Below, one piece after another: positions 49,428 through 58,402 of a DNA stretch of 64,000 bases (the stretch's first letter is position 1; every line of letters starts with the position of its first letter). The DNA lies in assembly GCA_963664285.2 (NCBI GenBank), contig CAXXNX010000056.1, forward strand, positions 28,491 through 92,490, in the 5' to 3' direction. The stretch comes from JAJCYL01 sp963664285. GTDB lineage: Bacteria > Bacteroidota > Bacteroidia > Cytophagales > Cyclobacteriaceae. A program made the translations under genes and the position numbers. The notes beneath the pieces were generated by a model that ran no database searches, had not been told where the DNA came from, and worked only from the letters and a program-made list of their open reading frames with translations.

Positions 49428-50543
49428 GTGGAATTAAAAATTGAAAAATTAGAGAGCTGGTCACCGGTCAAAAATCGTCCGGTAGTAATATCAGGGCCAT
49501 GCAGTGCAGAAACGGAAGATCAGCTTCTTGAGACCTGTCGATCGCTGAAAGATGAGGGCATCGAGATCATGAGAGCGGGCATTTGGAAGCCTCGCACAAG
49601 ACCAAATAATTTCGAAGGACAGGGTGTCAAAGCGCTTAAATGGGTTGAGCAAGTGAAAAAGGAACTCAATGTGAAGTTTGCAGTTGAAGTGGCAAAACCC
49701 GAACATGTAGAGCAGTGCCTTAAAGCGGGTGTAGATATTCTTTGGATAGGCGCCAGGTCAACAGTGAATCCTTTCACGGTACAGGAAATCGCCGATGCAT
49801 TAAAGGGAACAGATGTTCCTGTACTTATCAAAAATCCCATCAATCCGGATTTATCACTATGGTTAGGCGCTATCGAACGCATAAATGCAGTAGGCATTAC
49901 GAAATTAGGAGTGATACATCGGGGATTTTCTTCTTTCCAGAAGACCCAGTTCAGAAACGTACCGGCTTGGCGTATTCCGATTGAACTCAAAAGTAAACTC
50001 CCTGAGATGCCTATTTTCTGTGATCCAAGCCATATTGGTGGTAATAGACAAATGATTCTTGATCTGTCTCAAAAAGCATTGGATTTGAACTATGACGGGC
50101 TGATGATCGAGTCACATCGGGATCCGGATAATGCCTGGAGTGATGCAGCTCAACAGGTTACTCCGAAGAGACTGGGAGAAATTCTTGGTGAATTGAAGAT
50201 CAGGGCAGCCACTTCAGATAATTCTGACTTCATTAATATTCTGGAAGAACTGAGAGAGCAAATTGATGAGTCTGACAGAGAAATTCTCGAAGCTGTGGCC
50301 AGAAGGATGAGTTTGGTTGAAAAGATTGGTGAATACAAAAAAGAGAATGATGTTACTATCTTCCAGGTTGATCGGATGAATGATATTTTCAAGAGCAGGA
50401 AGGAATGGGGAGATGCAATGAATTTATCCGGTGATTTTGTGGAAGAACTTTATAAAATCATACACATAGCCTCAGTGAAGCGTCAGACTGAAATAATGTC
50501 GAATGTTCCTGTGAATCTGCCTGCCGGGGAGGCAGGGGGATGA
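49428..50543 (+). CDS. aroF: bifunctional DAHP synthase/chorismate mutase
   Basis: A 371-residue fusion. Residues 1-260 are a DAHP synthase (KDO8P-synthase-like type: VISGPCSAETEDQLLET, MRAGIWKPRTRPNNFEGQG, LWIGARSTVNPFTVQE, LIKNPINPDLSLWLGAIER, IFCDPSHIGGNR, GLMIESHRDPDNAWSDA). Residues 270-355 are an AroQ chorismate mutase (LREQIDESDREILEAVARRMSLVEKIGEYK, excerpt). The chosen start is a GTG. The last residues LPAGEAGG come from a palindromic insert. It overlaps aroB (ATGA). Such a fusion commits carbon to phenylalanine and tyrosine. Confidence 0.93.
   Translation: MELKIEKLESWSPVKNRPVVISGPCSAETEDQLLETCRSLKDEGIEIMRAGIWKPRTRPNNFEGQGVKALKWVEQVKKELNVKFAVEVAKPEHVEQCLKAGVDILWIGARSTVNPFTVQEIADALKGTDVPVLIKNPINPDLSLWLGAIERINAVGITKLGVIHRGFSSFQKTQFRNVPAWRIPIELKSKLPEMPIFCDPSHIGGNRQMILDLSQKALDLNYDGLMIESHRDPDNAWSDAAQQVTPKRLGEILGELKIRAATSDNSDFINILEELREQIDESDREILEAVARRMSLVEKIGEYKKENDVTIFQVDRMNDIFKSRKEWGDAMNLSGDFVEELYKIIHIASVKRQTEIMSNVPVNLPAGEAGG
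50518..50538. repeat. small palindrome at the aroF-aroB junction
   Basis: CTGCCTGCC-GGGGA-GGCAGG is a near-perfect inverted repeat encoding LPAGEAGG at the end of AroF, just before the aroB start. Similar CCTGCC/GGCAGG palindromes are scattered in many Bacteroidota genomes. It lengthens AroF and could fold over the aroB ribosome-binding region. Confidence 0.6.
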
Positions 50544-51586
50544 TCCCCGAAAGTATTCAAATCACCGATGACCTGTCGGGGGCTCTTGATAAGTTTTTCT
50601 CTAATCGACAATATTCAAAGATAGGCGTTCTGGTGGATGAGAATACCGAAACTCATTGCCTGTCGCATATTGTTGGTTTTTTGCAAGAGCATTGGCTAAT
50701 TAAAATTAGTAGCGGAGAAGAACATAAAAACCTCAGAACTTGTGAGCAAATCTGGGAAGCGCTCACTGAAGCTTCATTTGACCGGAAAAGTTTATTAATC
50801 AACCTGGGTGGTGGTGTGATCGGAGATATGGGAGGATTCTGTGCTACCACTTTCAAACGAGGTATCGATTTCCTGAACATTCCCACTACACTTCTATCGC
50901 AAGTAGATGCTAGCGTAGGAGGTAAGTTGGGTATCGACTTCAATGGTTTGAAGAATCATATTGGTGTTTTTCAGCATCCACAAATGGTAATTATATCACC
51001 TCAATTTTTATCCACCTTGAGTAAGCGGGAATTGCGCTCCGGGTTTGCCGAGGTTCTGAAACATGCGTTGATTGCAGACAAAGATTACTGGAATATACTG
51101 ACTAGCGTGAGCCTGGAAAGCCAGGATTGGGAAACTCATATCAGGCACTCCATAAATGTCAAGTCCGGGATTGTCGAAGAGGACCCGTTTGAGAAAGGAC
51201 AGCGAAAACTGCTCAACTTTGGCCATACCATAGGTCATGCAATTGAAACGGTTTACCTGGATTCGGAAAATGAGAAATTGTTGCATGGGGAAGCAATAGC
51301 CATTGGAATAATTTGTGAAGCATTTATTTCAACGAAGAAGGTCGGATTGACCAATGAGGAGTTGCTTGAGATAGCGCAGTACATAAAAACTACTTATGAC
51401 ACAATAGGAATTGGCAAGGATAAATTTGAAAGGATATTGGAATTGTGTCAGCAGGACAAAAAAAACCTGGGCAACGTGATTAATTGCACCTTGCTAAAAC
51501 ACTTAGGTGAGGGAGTGGTAAATGTACCGATATCAACTGGTAAGGTTTTGGATTCAATCTTTTACTATAATCAATTAGATAAATAA
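50540..51586 (+). CDS. aroB: 3-dehydroquinate synthase
   Basis: A 348-residue NAD-dependent enzyme turning DAHP to 3-dehydroquinate. Motifs: SSGEEHKNLRTCEQIWEAL, LINLGGGVIGDMGGFCATTFKRGIDFLNIPTTLLSQVDASVGGK (excerpt of the classic block), LRSGFAEVLKHALIAD, RKLLNFGHTIGHAIE and LLHGEAIAIGI (zinc ligands Glu, His, His). Its ATG overlaps the aroF stop, so it is coupled. Confidence 0.95.
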   Translation: MIPESIQITDDLSGALDKFFSNRQYSKIGVLVDENTETHCLSHIVGFLQEHWLIKISSGEEHKNLRTCEQIWEALTEASFDRKSLLINLGGGVIGDMGGFCATTFKRGIDFLNIPTTLLSQVDASVGGKLGIDFNGLKNHIGVFQHPQMVIISPQFLSTLSKRELRSGFAEVLKHALIADKDYWNILTSVSLESQDWETHIRHSINVKSGIVEEDPFEKGQRKLLNFGHTIGHAIETVYLDSENEKLLHGEAIAIGIICEAFISTKKVGLTNEELLEIAQYIKTTYDTIGIGKDKFERILELCQQDKKNLGNVINCTLLKHLGEGVVNVPISTGKVLDSIFYYNQLDK

Positions 51587-51736
51587 ATGGTCATTGGTTT
51601 CCTCCTTCTTCTTCATCGGCCTGACCTTTTTGATCAAATTTTTCACCATAATATTTTTGACAGGATTTGTGTACCAAAGCGTTAATGCACCGGCAGTAAG
51701 TCCTGCAATAATGGTAGAAAATGTTATTGTTTTCAT
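51575..51736 (-). CDS. small single-pass membrane protein, 53 residues
   Basis: An ATG at 51736 opens MKTITFSTIIAGLTAGALTL, a hydrophobic helix rich in Gly/Ala, then WYTNPVKNIMVKNL and a strongly basic/acidic tail KKVRPMKKKEETNDH, ending at TAA (51575-51577). Architecture resembles small YtxH-like membrane proteins of Bacteroidota. It is convergent with aroB, overlapping its last 12 bases, and AATTAAACAAA lies just upstream, an A-rich leader common in this phylum. The gene is short, so the call is moderate. Confidence 0.6.
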   Translation of the reverse strand: MKTITFSTIIAGLTAGALTLWYTNPVKNIMVKNLIKKVRPMKKKEETNDHLFI

Positions 51737-51864
51737 TTTGTTTAATTGTTATCAAGTTAGATGTAGCACAAATTGTGCCATATAACTACTCATATAACTA
51801 TTTTAACCTAGTTTGCCCTCCTTTTGTTGTGATAATTTGGTTGTTTTTTTGAATTATTTGAAGT

Positions 51865-53103
51865 ATGACTGACATAAATAAGGATATAATCACACTACGC
51901 TCTAACGGGAATTTAAAAAAATCAGAAATCAAACTGAGCGCATCAAAAAGTGAGAGTAACCGAACTTTAATTATAAATGCACTTTCAGGTAACCCCAGCG
52001 AGATAAAAAATCTTTCAGATGCAAGGGATACACAAACTATGAAAAGGCTGCTGTCGTCCACAGATGAGGTCCTTGATGTTTTGGATGCCGGAACCACCAT
52101 GAGATTCTTAACCAGCTATCTGGCCGTTTCAACCGGGAAGGAAGTGGTTCTAACCGGATCACCCCGAATGCTGGAAAGACCAATCAAAATATTGGTTGAG
52201 GCGCTGAATAAGCTTGGTACAGATATTTCCTGTTTGAAGAATGATGGCTATCCTCCATTGAAAATAAGTCCGTTCTCAGAACAAAAAATTGACACACTGC
52301 CTATCCCGTCAAATATTAGTAGTCAATACATCTCTGCCTTATTGATGATTGCTCCGGTCTTGCCTAATGGATTAACTATTGAAGTGGTAGGTGAGATATA
52401 CAGTGAGCCCTATATCCAAATGACCCTGGCGCTTATGGAGGAGTTTGGTATTCAGTATGAATGGTTAGAAAATATAATCTCAATCAGCCATCAAAGTTAT
52501 GGAAGTGCTGAATATACTATAGAGTCTGATTGGTCCGGGGCTAGCTATTGGTACGGGTTGGTGTCAATGAGCAGGGAGGGTTCGGTAAGCTTGTTGGGTC
52601 TGCGAGAAAATTCTTACCAGGGCGATCAGGCCATAAAACAGATAATGAAACCAATGGGAGTGTCCTCTTCATATTTCGATGGAGGGGTTAAACTGAACAA
52701 ATATGGTATTCAAAATTCACCTACCATCGATTTCAGGAATTGTCCCGATCTTGCTCAGGCTGTGATGGTTTCAGCTGCTGCTCAAAAAACCAATTTGACC
52801 ATGACCGGTTTAGAGAGTTTAAAAATCAAGGAGACTGATAGAATAGTTGCCTTACAAACAGAATTAAAAAAAGTAAATGTCAACCTGATTGAGGTAACTG
52901 AACATAATTGGCAACTTGATTCTACCGACTTCAATTTGACTCCTGATACTCTTTTTGAAACTTATGATGATCACCGCATGGCCATGGCTTTTGCCCCCCT
53001 GTGCATGATCAAGCCAATTCAAATTGAGAACCCCGATGTGGTAGCCAAGTCATATCCCGGTTTCTGGGAAGACCTGAAGAGTGTGGGAGTTGAGATAGAT
53101 TAG
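51865..53103 (+). CDS. aroA: 3-phosphoshikimate 1-carboxyvinyltransferase (EPSP synthase)
   Basis: A 412-residue enzyme. Motifs: IKLSASKSESNRTLIINALSG (excerpt, P-x-SKS-x-S-NR-like substrate loop), LDAGTTMRFLTSYLA, LTGSPRMLERPIKILVEALNKLG, SSQYISALLMIAPVLPNGLTIE, ESDWSGASYWYGL, CPDLAQAVMVSAA, ESLKIKETDRIVAL and TYDDHRMAMAFAPL. It is the third aro gene on this strand after aroF and aroB, separated only by the small convergent gene. It is upstream of an IS. Confidence 0.95.
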   Translation: MTDINKDIITLRSNGNLKKSEIKLSASKSESNRTLIINALSGNPSEIKNLSDARDTQTMKRLLSSTDEVLDVLDAGTTMRFLTSYLAVSTGKEVVLTGSPRMLERPIKILVEALNKLGTDISCLKNDGYPPLKISPFSEQKIDTLPIPSNISSQYISALLMIAPVLPNGLTIEVVGEIYSEPYIQMTLALMEEFGIQYEWLENIISISHQSYGSAEYTIESDWSGASYWYGLVSMSREGSVSLLGLRENSYQGDQAIKQIMKPMGVSSSYFDGGVKLNKYGIQNSPTIDFRNCPDLAQAVMVSAAAQKTNLTMTGLESLKIKETDRIVALQTELKKVNVNLIEVTEHNWQLDSTDFNLTPDTLFETYDDHRMAMAFAPLCMIKPIQIENPDVVAKSYPGFWEDLKSVGVEID

Positions 53104-53260
53104 ATGCTAAAGATCAAAGACCAAGATAATAGATTGTTAGACTTCGATTTGGACAAGTAATAAGCTTGTTTAGTCTTAAAAACTCTATTGAAGTAGGGCG
53201 TCTTTGAATAAATTAAGATTCTGATAATCAAAGAGTTAAAAGAGGTTTGAAAGGATAAAG

Positions 53261-53305
53261 AACCCCAAAATCGGCCGAATAGGGCTTTTTTCGGGGTTTT
53301 TGTTT
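53261..53305 (+). terminator. terminator-like hairpin inside the IS, upstream of its transposase
   Basis: AACCCC and GGGGTT close an imperfect stem with inner CCGAA/TTCGG pairing, followed by TTTTTG. Located before the transposase start, it could stop transcription running in from aroA. Confidence 0.5.
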
Positions 53306-53348
53306 TGCTAGATTGTGGTGTAGAACACATCTAACACCACAAATTAGA

Positions 53349-54695
53349 ATGCAAAAAAGGCTTTTCCAACCCGAATATGGTTTAACTCCAAAATGGTATT
53401 TGTTTAAGAGCAGTAAATTGGGTGCAGTTTATGATAGTCTACCGTGGAATCAGTTAGCGGACTGCCTGCCTGAAGAAAATAACGGACCTGGTGCTCCCCG
53501 GTGGTTTTCCTCAAAAGGGATGTTTGCGCTGATGTTTCTTAAGTCCTACCTGAGTATCAGTGATGAGAAACTAATAGAACGCTTTAACTCCGATTGGAGC
53601 CTACAGTTGTTCTGTGGCAAAATGTTATCAGACACAGAGAAGATTCGAGACAATGCTATCGTAAGCCGCATCCGCAGTTATCTGGCTGAGCATACAGACT
53701 GGCAACAGCTCCAACAAATATTGATCGAACATTGGAAAAGAGACATGAATAATACCCATGTGCTTTTAATGGACGCTACCTGTTATGAGAGTTATATCCG
53801 TTTTCCTACTGATGTAAAGCTGTTATGGGAATGCTGCCATTGGGTGTTTGAAAAGCAATTGTTCCGATGGTGTAAAGTAGTGAGAAAGAAAAGGCCTCGC
53901 TCCAAATATGTTGAACAAAAGCGCAGACAACGCGATTATGAGAAAAGACGCAGGAAGACCTATAAAGAAGGACGTAAGCGTAAAAAAGCCCTGTTGTATC
54001 TGCTACACAAGGGGTTGATCCAACTTCAACAAGTTCTCAACGATGCTAAACTGCCACTGCTTAATGAGCAGGAAAGAGATTACCTGAGAACCATCAAAAA
54101 AGTACTTGAACAACAGCAGTTCCTACAAACCCACCCGGCCAAAGAGTTAAAAAACCGCATCGTATCATTGGCAAAACCCTATGTCAGGCCGATAGTCAGG
54201 GGAAAAGAGAACAAAAGAGTTGAGTTTGGCATGAAGGTACATATGCTGCAAGTGGATGGGATCTGCATGATTGAGTGTATGAATTTCAACGCTTTCAATG
54301 AATCCACCCGGCTCAAGATTAGTACTGTAAAGCACAAACGACACTTTGGAGCACTTAATCAATTGGGAGCTGACCTGATCTATGCCACAAATGCCAATCG
54401 AAGATTTTGCACCAAAAAGAAAATCTTCACTTGCTTTCCTAAGAAAGGCCCCCAACCTCTTACTAAACAAGACAGTCGGCTCAGTGGACTCATCGCCAAT
54501 CAAAGGGCTACAGTGATGGAAGGCAGCTTCGGTGACCACAAAACTCATTACGGGACCAACAGGATTAAAGTTAAAGGAGAGAAAAATGAAAGACTGTTTG
54601 TCTTTTTTGCTGTGATGACCGCTAACGCAGTAAAAATTAGTAAAAGAAAACTATTGCTAAATACAGTTGATCCACCATTCCAACAGGCCGCATAA
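53349..54695 (+). CDS. transposase, IS1182/IS5-like (DUF772 N-terminus)
   Basis: From the ATG at 53349 (MQKRLFQPEYGLTPKWYLF) the product has about 448 residues. The N-terminal DUF772-like part is APRWFSSKGMFALMFLKSYLSISDEKLIERFNSDWSLQLFCG (excerpt). Then follow VLLMDATCYESYIRFPTDVKLLWECCHWVF (first Asp), a basic linker RRQRDYEKRRRKTYKEGRKRKK, VEFGMKVHMLQVDGI, and GDHKTHYGTNRIKVKGEKNERLFVFFAVM with the late Glu region. Assignment to IS1182 or another IS5-related group is uncertain. Confidence 0.82.
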   Translation: MQKRLFQPEYGLTPKWYLFKSSKLGAVYDSLPWNQLADCLPEENNGPGAPRWFSSKGMFALMFLKSYLSISDEKLIERFNSDWSLQLFCGKMLSDTEKIRDNAIVSRIRSYLAEHTDWQQLQQILIEHWKRDMNNTHVLLMDATCYESYIRFPTDVKLLWECCHWVFEKQLFRWCKVVRKKRPRSKYVEQKRRQRDYEKRRRKTYKEGRKRKKALLYLLHKGLIQLQQVLNDAKLPLLNEQERDYLRTIKKVLEQQQFLQTHPAKELKNRIVSLAKPYVRPIVRGKENKRVEFGMKVHMLQVDGICMIECMNFNAFNESTRLKISTVKHKRHFGALNQLGADLIYATNANRRFCTKKKIFTCFPKKGPQPLTKQDSRLSGLIANQRATVMEGSFGDHKTHYGTNRIKVKGEKNERLFVFFAVMTANAVKISKRKLLLNTVDPPFQQAA

Positions 54696-54975
54696 CTAAA
54701 AAACAAAAGTCGTTTTCTACTTCAAAGGAAGCACTATGTCTATACACCAAAAACGCACTTTCAAACTCTATTTTGTAACAAAAATTGTACTCTTTCAAGA
54801 GCAGGTAATCAGTATGATGATCAATCTCTCCTCTATTGAAAATCCTGATCCCATTTTTAACCCCTCTTTCTTCTCGCTGAACTAATTTTCAAGGACGCCC
54901 TGAAGTAAATTTGAGAAAATGGTAACAGTTCTATTATCGAGTCTTTGATCTTGGCTCTTTGATCTAATAGTCTGT

Positions 54976-55860
54976 TTAATACCCAAAGCGCTTTAATTTA
55001 AGGTCTTTTTTCCGCCAGTCTTTTTCCACTTTGACATGGGTTTCCAGGAAAACTTTCTTACCTAAAAATTCTTCAAGATCTTTTCGGGCCTCCACTCCAA
55101 CTTTTTTAAGCGAAGCTCCTCCTTTCCCGATTATTATCCCTTTTTGACTGTCACGCTCGACGTATATAATGGCCCTAATTCTGGCGATATCCTTCTCATC
55201 CTTAAAGGAGTCGATCCTCACTTCCGTACTATAGGGAATTTCTTTTTTGTAGTACATAAATATTTTTTCTCTTATAGTCTCTGAAGCAAAAAAACGTTCA
55301 GTTCTGTCTGACAGTTCACCATCGGGGAAATACGGTGGATGATTAGGAGTTAAGACAAGAATTGTTTTCAGTACCTTATCCAGGTTGAAATTATTCAGTG
55401 CCGATACAGGAATGATTTCCCGAAATTCCATGGCTTCTGACCACTTCGAGAGTTTTTTTTCGACATCTTCCTGGTTCGATAGATCAACTTTATTGATGAT
55501 TAGAATTTTTGGAGCAGTTGACCTACTCAGCAGTTCCAGGATTTTATTTTCTTGGGGTTTATCAAAGGCGTCTACTACTAATAGAATGATATCCGCATCC
55601 CATAGTGATTCGGAAACGAAATTCATCATCGATTTCTGCAGCGGATACTTGGGATCGATGACTCCGGGAGTGTCGGAATAAACGATTTGGAAGTTATCAC
55701 CAGTGAGAATCCCGAAAATGCGATGCCTGGTGGTCTGGGCTTTGGCCGTAATGATGGAGAGTTTTTGCCCAATTAGGGCGTTCATTAAGGTGGACTTACC
55801 CACGTTGGGTTTTCCGATGATGCTTACAAAGCCAGCTTTATGATCCAGAGTAGAGGGCAT
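54976..55860 (-). CDS. era: GTPase Era
   Basis: A 294-residue GTPase that binds 16S rRNA in 30S maturation: GFVSIIGKPNVGKSTLMNAL (G1), QTTRHRIFGI (G2), YSDTPGVIDP (G3), LIINKVDLS (G4), VSALNN (G5), and the C-terminal KH domain with RIRAIIYVERDSQKGIIIGKGGASLKKVG (excerpt; GxxG loop). Length and ends are normal. Confidence 0.96.
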   Translation of the reverse strand: MPSTLDHKAGFVSIIGKPNVGKSTLMNALIGQKLSIITAKAQTTRHRIFGILTGDNFQIVYSDTPGVIDPKYPLQKSMMNFVSESLWDADIILLVVDAFDKPQENKILELLSRSTAPKILIINKVDLSNQEDVEKKLSKWSEAMEFREIIPVSALNNFNLDKVLKTILVLTPNHPPYFPDGELSDRTERFFASETIREKIFMYYKKEIPYSTEVRIDSFKDEKDIARIRAIIYVERDSQKGIIIGKGGASLKKVGVEARKDLEEFLGKKVFLETHVKVEKDWRKKDLKLKRFGY

Positions 55861-55947
55861 GGGAAATAAATTGAGATTAAAGATTGAATGAAGGGCAAAG
55901 GTATTGGTTTTTCGAAAGGCGCCCTCTAACTTTGCACCCCATTAAAT

Positions 55948-56020
<73 letters not shown>

Positions 56021-56026
56021 CACATT

Positions 56027-56057
56027 AAACCTCATACATATTGTATGAGGTTTTTTT
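56027..56057 (+). terminator. terminator after tRNA-fMet
   Basis: AAACCTCATACA-tat-TGTATGAGGTTT forms a 12-bp perfect stem followed by a run of T, directly after the tRNA. Confidence 0.9.
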
Positions 56058-56111
56058 ATGTTTTCGGTAACAAAAACGGTAACAGAATTGTGTTATTGTT
56101 GGCTGTAGTTT

Positions 56112-56701
56112 TTACTCCACTTGTTCATTGGAACCAGGTTCAAAAATTTCTGGAACTTCAAACATCATAGGTACATTTGATTTGAATGCCTTCCCGGCAG
56201 CAATAGCTTGCCTAAATTTTAATCTTTGTAGGCTCTTAACAATTTCTGGTCCAAAGTAATTTGCTAGAAAATCGTTACTGGTTTTATCAAATTCTTGAAA
56301 TGACACGATTGTGTTACATTGAGTTAATATTGTTTTAGACACATTTGCAGTTCTTTGCGCTATTACTAATAATCCAACATCATATTTTCTCCCTTGTAAT
56401 GCAATTTGAGCAATACTATTAAGGAGAGATTGAGAAGATTTATCGGTAACTCCAACAAAACTCCATTCTGGGACAATGGTATGCGCTTCCTCCAGAACTA
56501 CACATACTTTATGATCAAAGCACTTTTCATCTTTAGCAATTTGAAATAATACCTTAAAAAGCTGTCTTGTATATTCTAAGATGCTTGTAGTATTCGAAAC
56601 ATCCGGAAGCTCAAAGAGAGTAAGTTGAGTTTCTTCTGCTTTGAGGAATTGTGTTAGTCCTTCGGTAAGAGTGCCCTTAATGAATTGATCTGCTTCCTTA
56701 A
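56112..56701 (-). pseudogene. C-terminal fragment of a HerA-like ATPase
   Basis: About 195 residues from the C-terminal half of a HerA/FtsK-superfamily ATPase: VCVVLEEAHTIVPE (Walker B, Glu-Glu), then LLNSIAQIALQGRKYDVGLLVIAQRTANVSKTILTQCNTIVSF (excerpt; arginine-finger/sensor region) and DFLANYFGPEIV. Walker A and the N-terminal barrel are missing because an IS1380 copy ends at 56702, and no N-terminal part is seen beyond it. HerA ATPases act with nucleases in DNA-end processing and in several phage-defence operons; which kind this was cannot be told. Confidence 0.82.
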
Positions 56702-56857
56702 CCCGCATTATTCATAGGCCACCAATTTTGGGATTAATAATGGGTTGCTAACTATTTTTGATTGGAGTGTATGTATTAACCCGCATTATTCATAGGCCAC
56801 CAATTTTGGGATTAATAATGGGTTGCTAACTATTTTTGATTGGAGTGTATGTATTAA
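56702..56857. repeat. 78-bp tandem duplication of the IS1380 terminus
   Basis: The unit CCCGCATTATTCATAGGCCA...GAGTGTATGTATTAA occurs at 56702-56779 and again at 56780-56857. The first unit ends at TTAA, the element's target sequence. Confidence 0.9.
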
Positions 56858-56998
56858 TTTGAAGATCAACCAGGTTTCTGGATCTCAAAGGACATTAGAG
56901 CGTTTTTTTGTTAGAATTTTTCAATTTTCAGTCAAAGCTCTATTGTGTTCTTATGGAAGAACATTTTTTTGATTAAACCAAACTGTTTAACTGATCGG

Positions 56999-58315
56999 TC
57001 AGTTCACCGTAAGCAAATCGCCCAGCAGGTATTGATATCTAAAGGCTCTTGAGAATTGTATTGTCAATGATCTTTTCCTTTCTTTCAGGCACGCCCCAAC
57101 CTTCATCAGGTAAAGCCGGATATTGTCCACTTGCCATCGTTTAGCAAAGTGGTGTTTTGTTTTGGCAATTAATAATTTAATCTGCCGGAACATTTCATAA
57201 CAGAGGGTAGCGATGATTAAACGCATGAAATTGGCCCAGTAGCGATGACAGGAAAGCCGGTCGGAATAAGTCATGTTTTTGAGTTCCTTTATTCGATTTT
57301 CACTGGCATCACCTCGCTTGACATAAAAATCAAAGTAAATCTGTTGAGCGGTCATCGCTTCAAAGTTGCTCACAAAGTAACGGACATTCATTCCTTTTCC
57401 GGTAGACTCCACTTTGGCGTACAGCTTTTCAGAACGATCCCAGCTTTTGGCCTGGTAAGTAAACGGGCCAACAAACTCTTGATGTTTGATGATTTTTGAA
57501 GCATATTCCTTTTTTACTTCAATGATAGTCTGTTTGGTAAAAGTCTTTAAAACTTCATTACTACTAATACCTAAACAAAATTGAAGGTCAAACTGCTTAG
57601 CTATCCGATAAAAAGATGCTCCTGAAAAGCCACTATCCGCTCGAATAAGGATCTTTACTGAGAGCAGTTTTTTTCTGATTTTAATGACAATCCTTTTCAA
57701 TAAGGCCACAAACCATTTGTTGGAGTGACAATTGCCCGGACGTAGTACTGGTAAAATGACCTGACCGGTGTTCCCGTCCTTAAAGAACAACTCATGGTAC
57801 ATAGTCTGTCCATAATAGCCATTATACAAACTGAGTTGTTGGGATCCATGAGTAGGGTCATCGGTACCATCTACATCAATGATGATTTGACCAGTCTTCT
57901 CTTTCAACTCCTCTACATAACGGTCTACAAACCATTGACTCATCTGGTAGATCAGACTCCGATCGGCCTTGTTTTCAAATCGACTTAAAGTAGGCTGGGA
58001 ACATAATCCGCTATCTAGTACTTTACGGATCACCGGATCCTCTCGGAGTTTTTGTTCGTCATTGCAATCCTGATAGCCCTGCATCATTAAAAACACCCGT
58101 TGGCGAAGCATTTCTTCATAAGTGTATTCGATAAAAAAGGGGTTTCGATAGTCAGGAATCAGTGCGGCGAAGCTTTTTAATAGACCAGTCTTTCTCTCTA
58201 CTTTTTCACTTAACAATATCGCTCCGTCTGAGCTAATCGCTGATGCTGAAAAATCAAATTTAAAAGCTTGTTTTCCTCGATAAAATACGGTATCTTTTTC
58301 CTTATATTCAGGCAT
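56999..58315 (-). CDS. IS1380-family transposase, copy 4
   Basis: A 438-residue intact transposase almost identical to copy 3, with IIDVDGTDDPTHG, RADSGFSG and YVKRGDASENRIKE. It differs by KKLLSVKIL for KKLPSVKIL. The start lies in the same hairpin as in copy 3. It is one of two probably functional copies. Confidence 0.93.
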   Translation of the reverse strand: MPEYKEKDTVFYRGKQAFKFDFSASAISSDGAILLSEKVERKTGLLKSFAALIPDYRNPFFIEYTYEEMLRQRVFLMMQGYQDCNDEQKLREDPVIRKVLDSGLCSQPTLSRFENKADRSLIYQMSQWFVDRYVEELKEKTGQIIIDVDGTDDPTHGSQQLSLYNGYYGQTMYHELFFKDGNTGQVILPVLRPGNCHSNKWFVALLKRIVIKIRKKLLSVKILIRADSGFSGASFYRIAKQFDLQFCLGISSNEVLKTFTKQTIIEVKKEYASKIIKHQEFVGPFTYQAKSWDRSEKLYAKVESTGKGMNVRYFVSNFEAMTAQQIYFDFYVKRGDASENRIKELKNMTYSDRLSCHRYWANFMRLIIATLCYEMFRQIKLLIAKTKHHFAKRWQVDNIRLYLMKVGACLKERKRSLTIQFSRAFRYQYLLGDLLTVN

Positions 58316-58402
58316 AAATTAATTGCTTATTTTGTTGTCTAACTATCTCAATATAAGCAATTTATGCCTGTTTTTTATTGTCTACTATGAATTTTTCGGG
58401 TT

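Larger units (their letters stand above)
53195..54901 (+). mobile_element. IS element with DUF772-type transposase (IS1182/IS5-like)
   Basis: A 1707-bp element with terminal repeats AGGGCGTCTTTGAA and AGGGCGTCCTTGAA, and the 5-bp target duplication GAAGT (53190-53194 and 54902-54906). It lies between aroA and era and breaks no gene. It separates complementary AAAGATCAAAGACCAAG and TCTTTGATCTTGG sequences that may have formed a shared hairpin between these convergent genes. Confidence 0.85.
56702..58400 (-). mobile_element. IS1380-family element, copy 4, with a duplicated end
   Basis: A complete 1621-bp element (56780-58400) is preceded by an extra copy of its own terminal 78 bp (56702-56779), which stops exactly at an internal TTAA. 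Both sides are flanked by TTAA (56698-56701 and 58401-58404). The extra end is best read as the stub of an older IS1380 into which this one inserted. Confidence 0.88.

Noticed and set aside
51594..51785. Plus-strand 63-codon frame after aroB
   Set aside because: It is the antisense shadow of the small minus-strand membrane protein gene.
53104..53160. 18-codon frame directly after aroA
   Set aside because: It is too short and consists mostly of the repeated TTTGATC/GATCAAA words of the intergenic hairpin.
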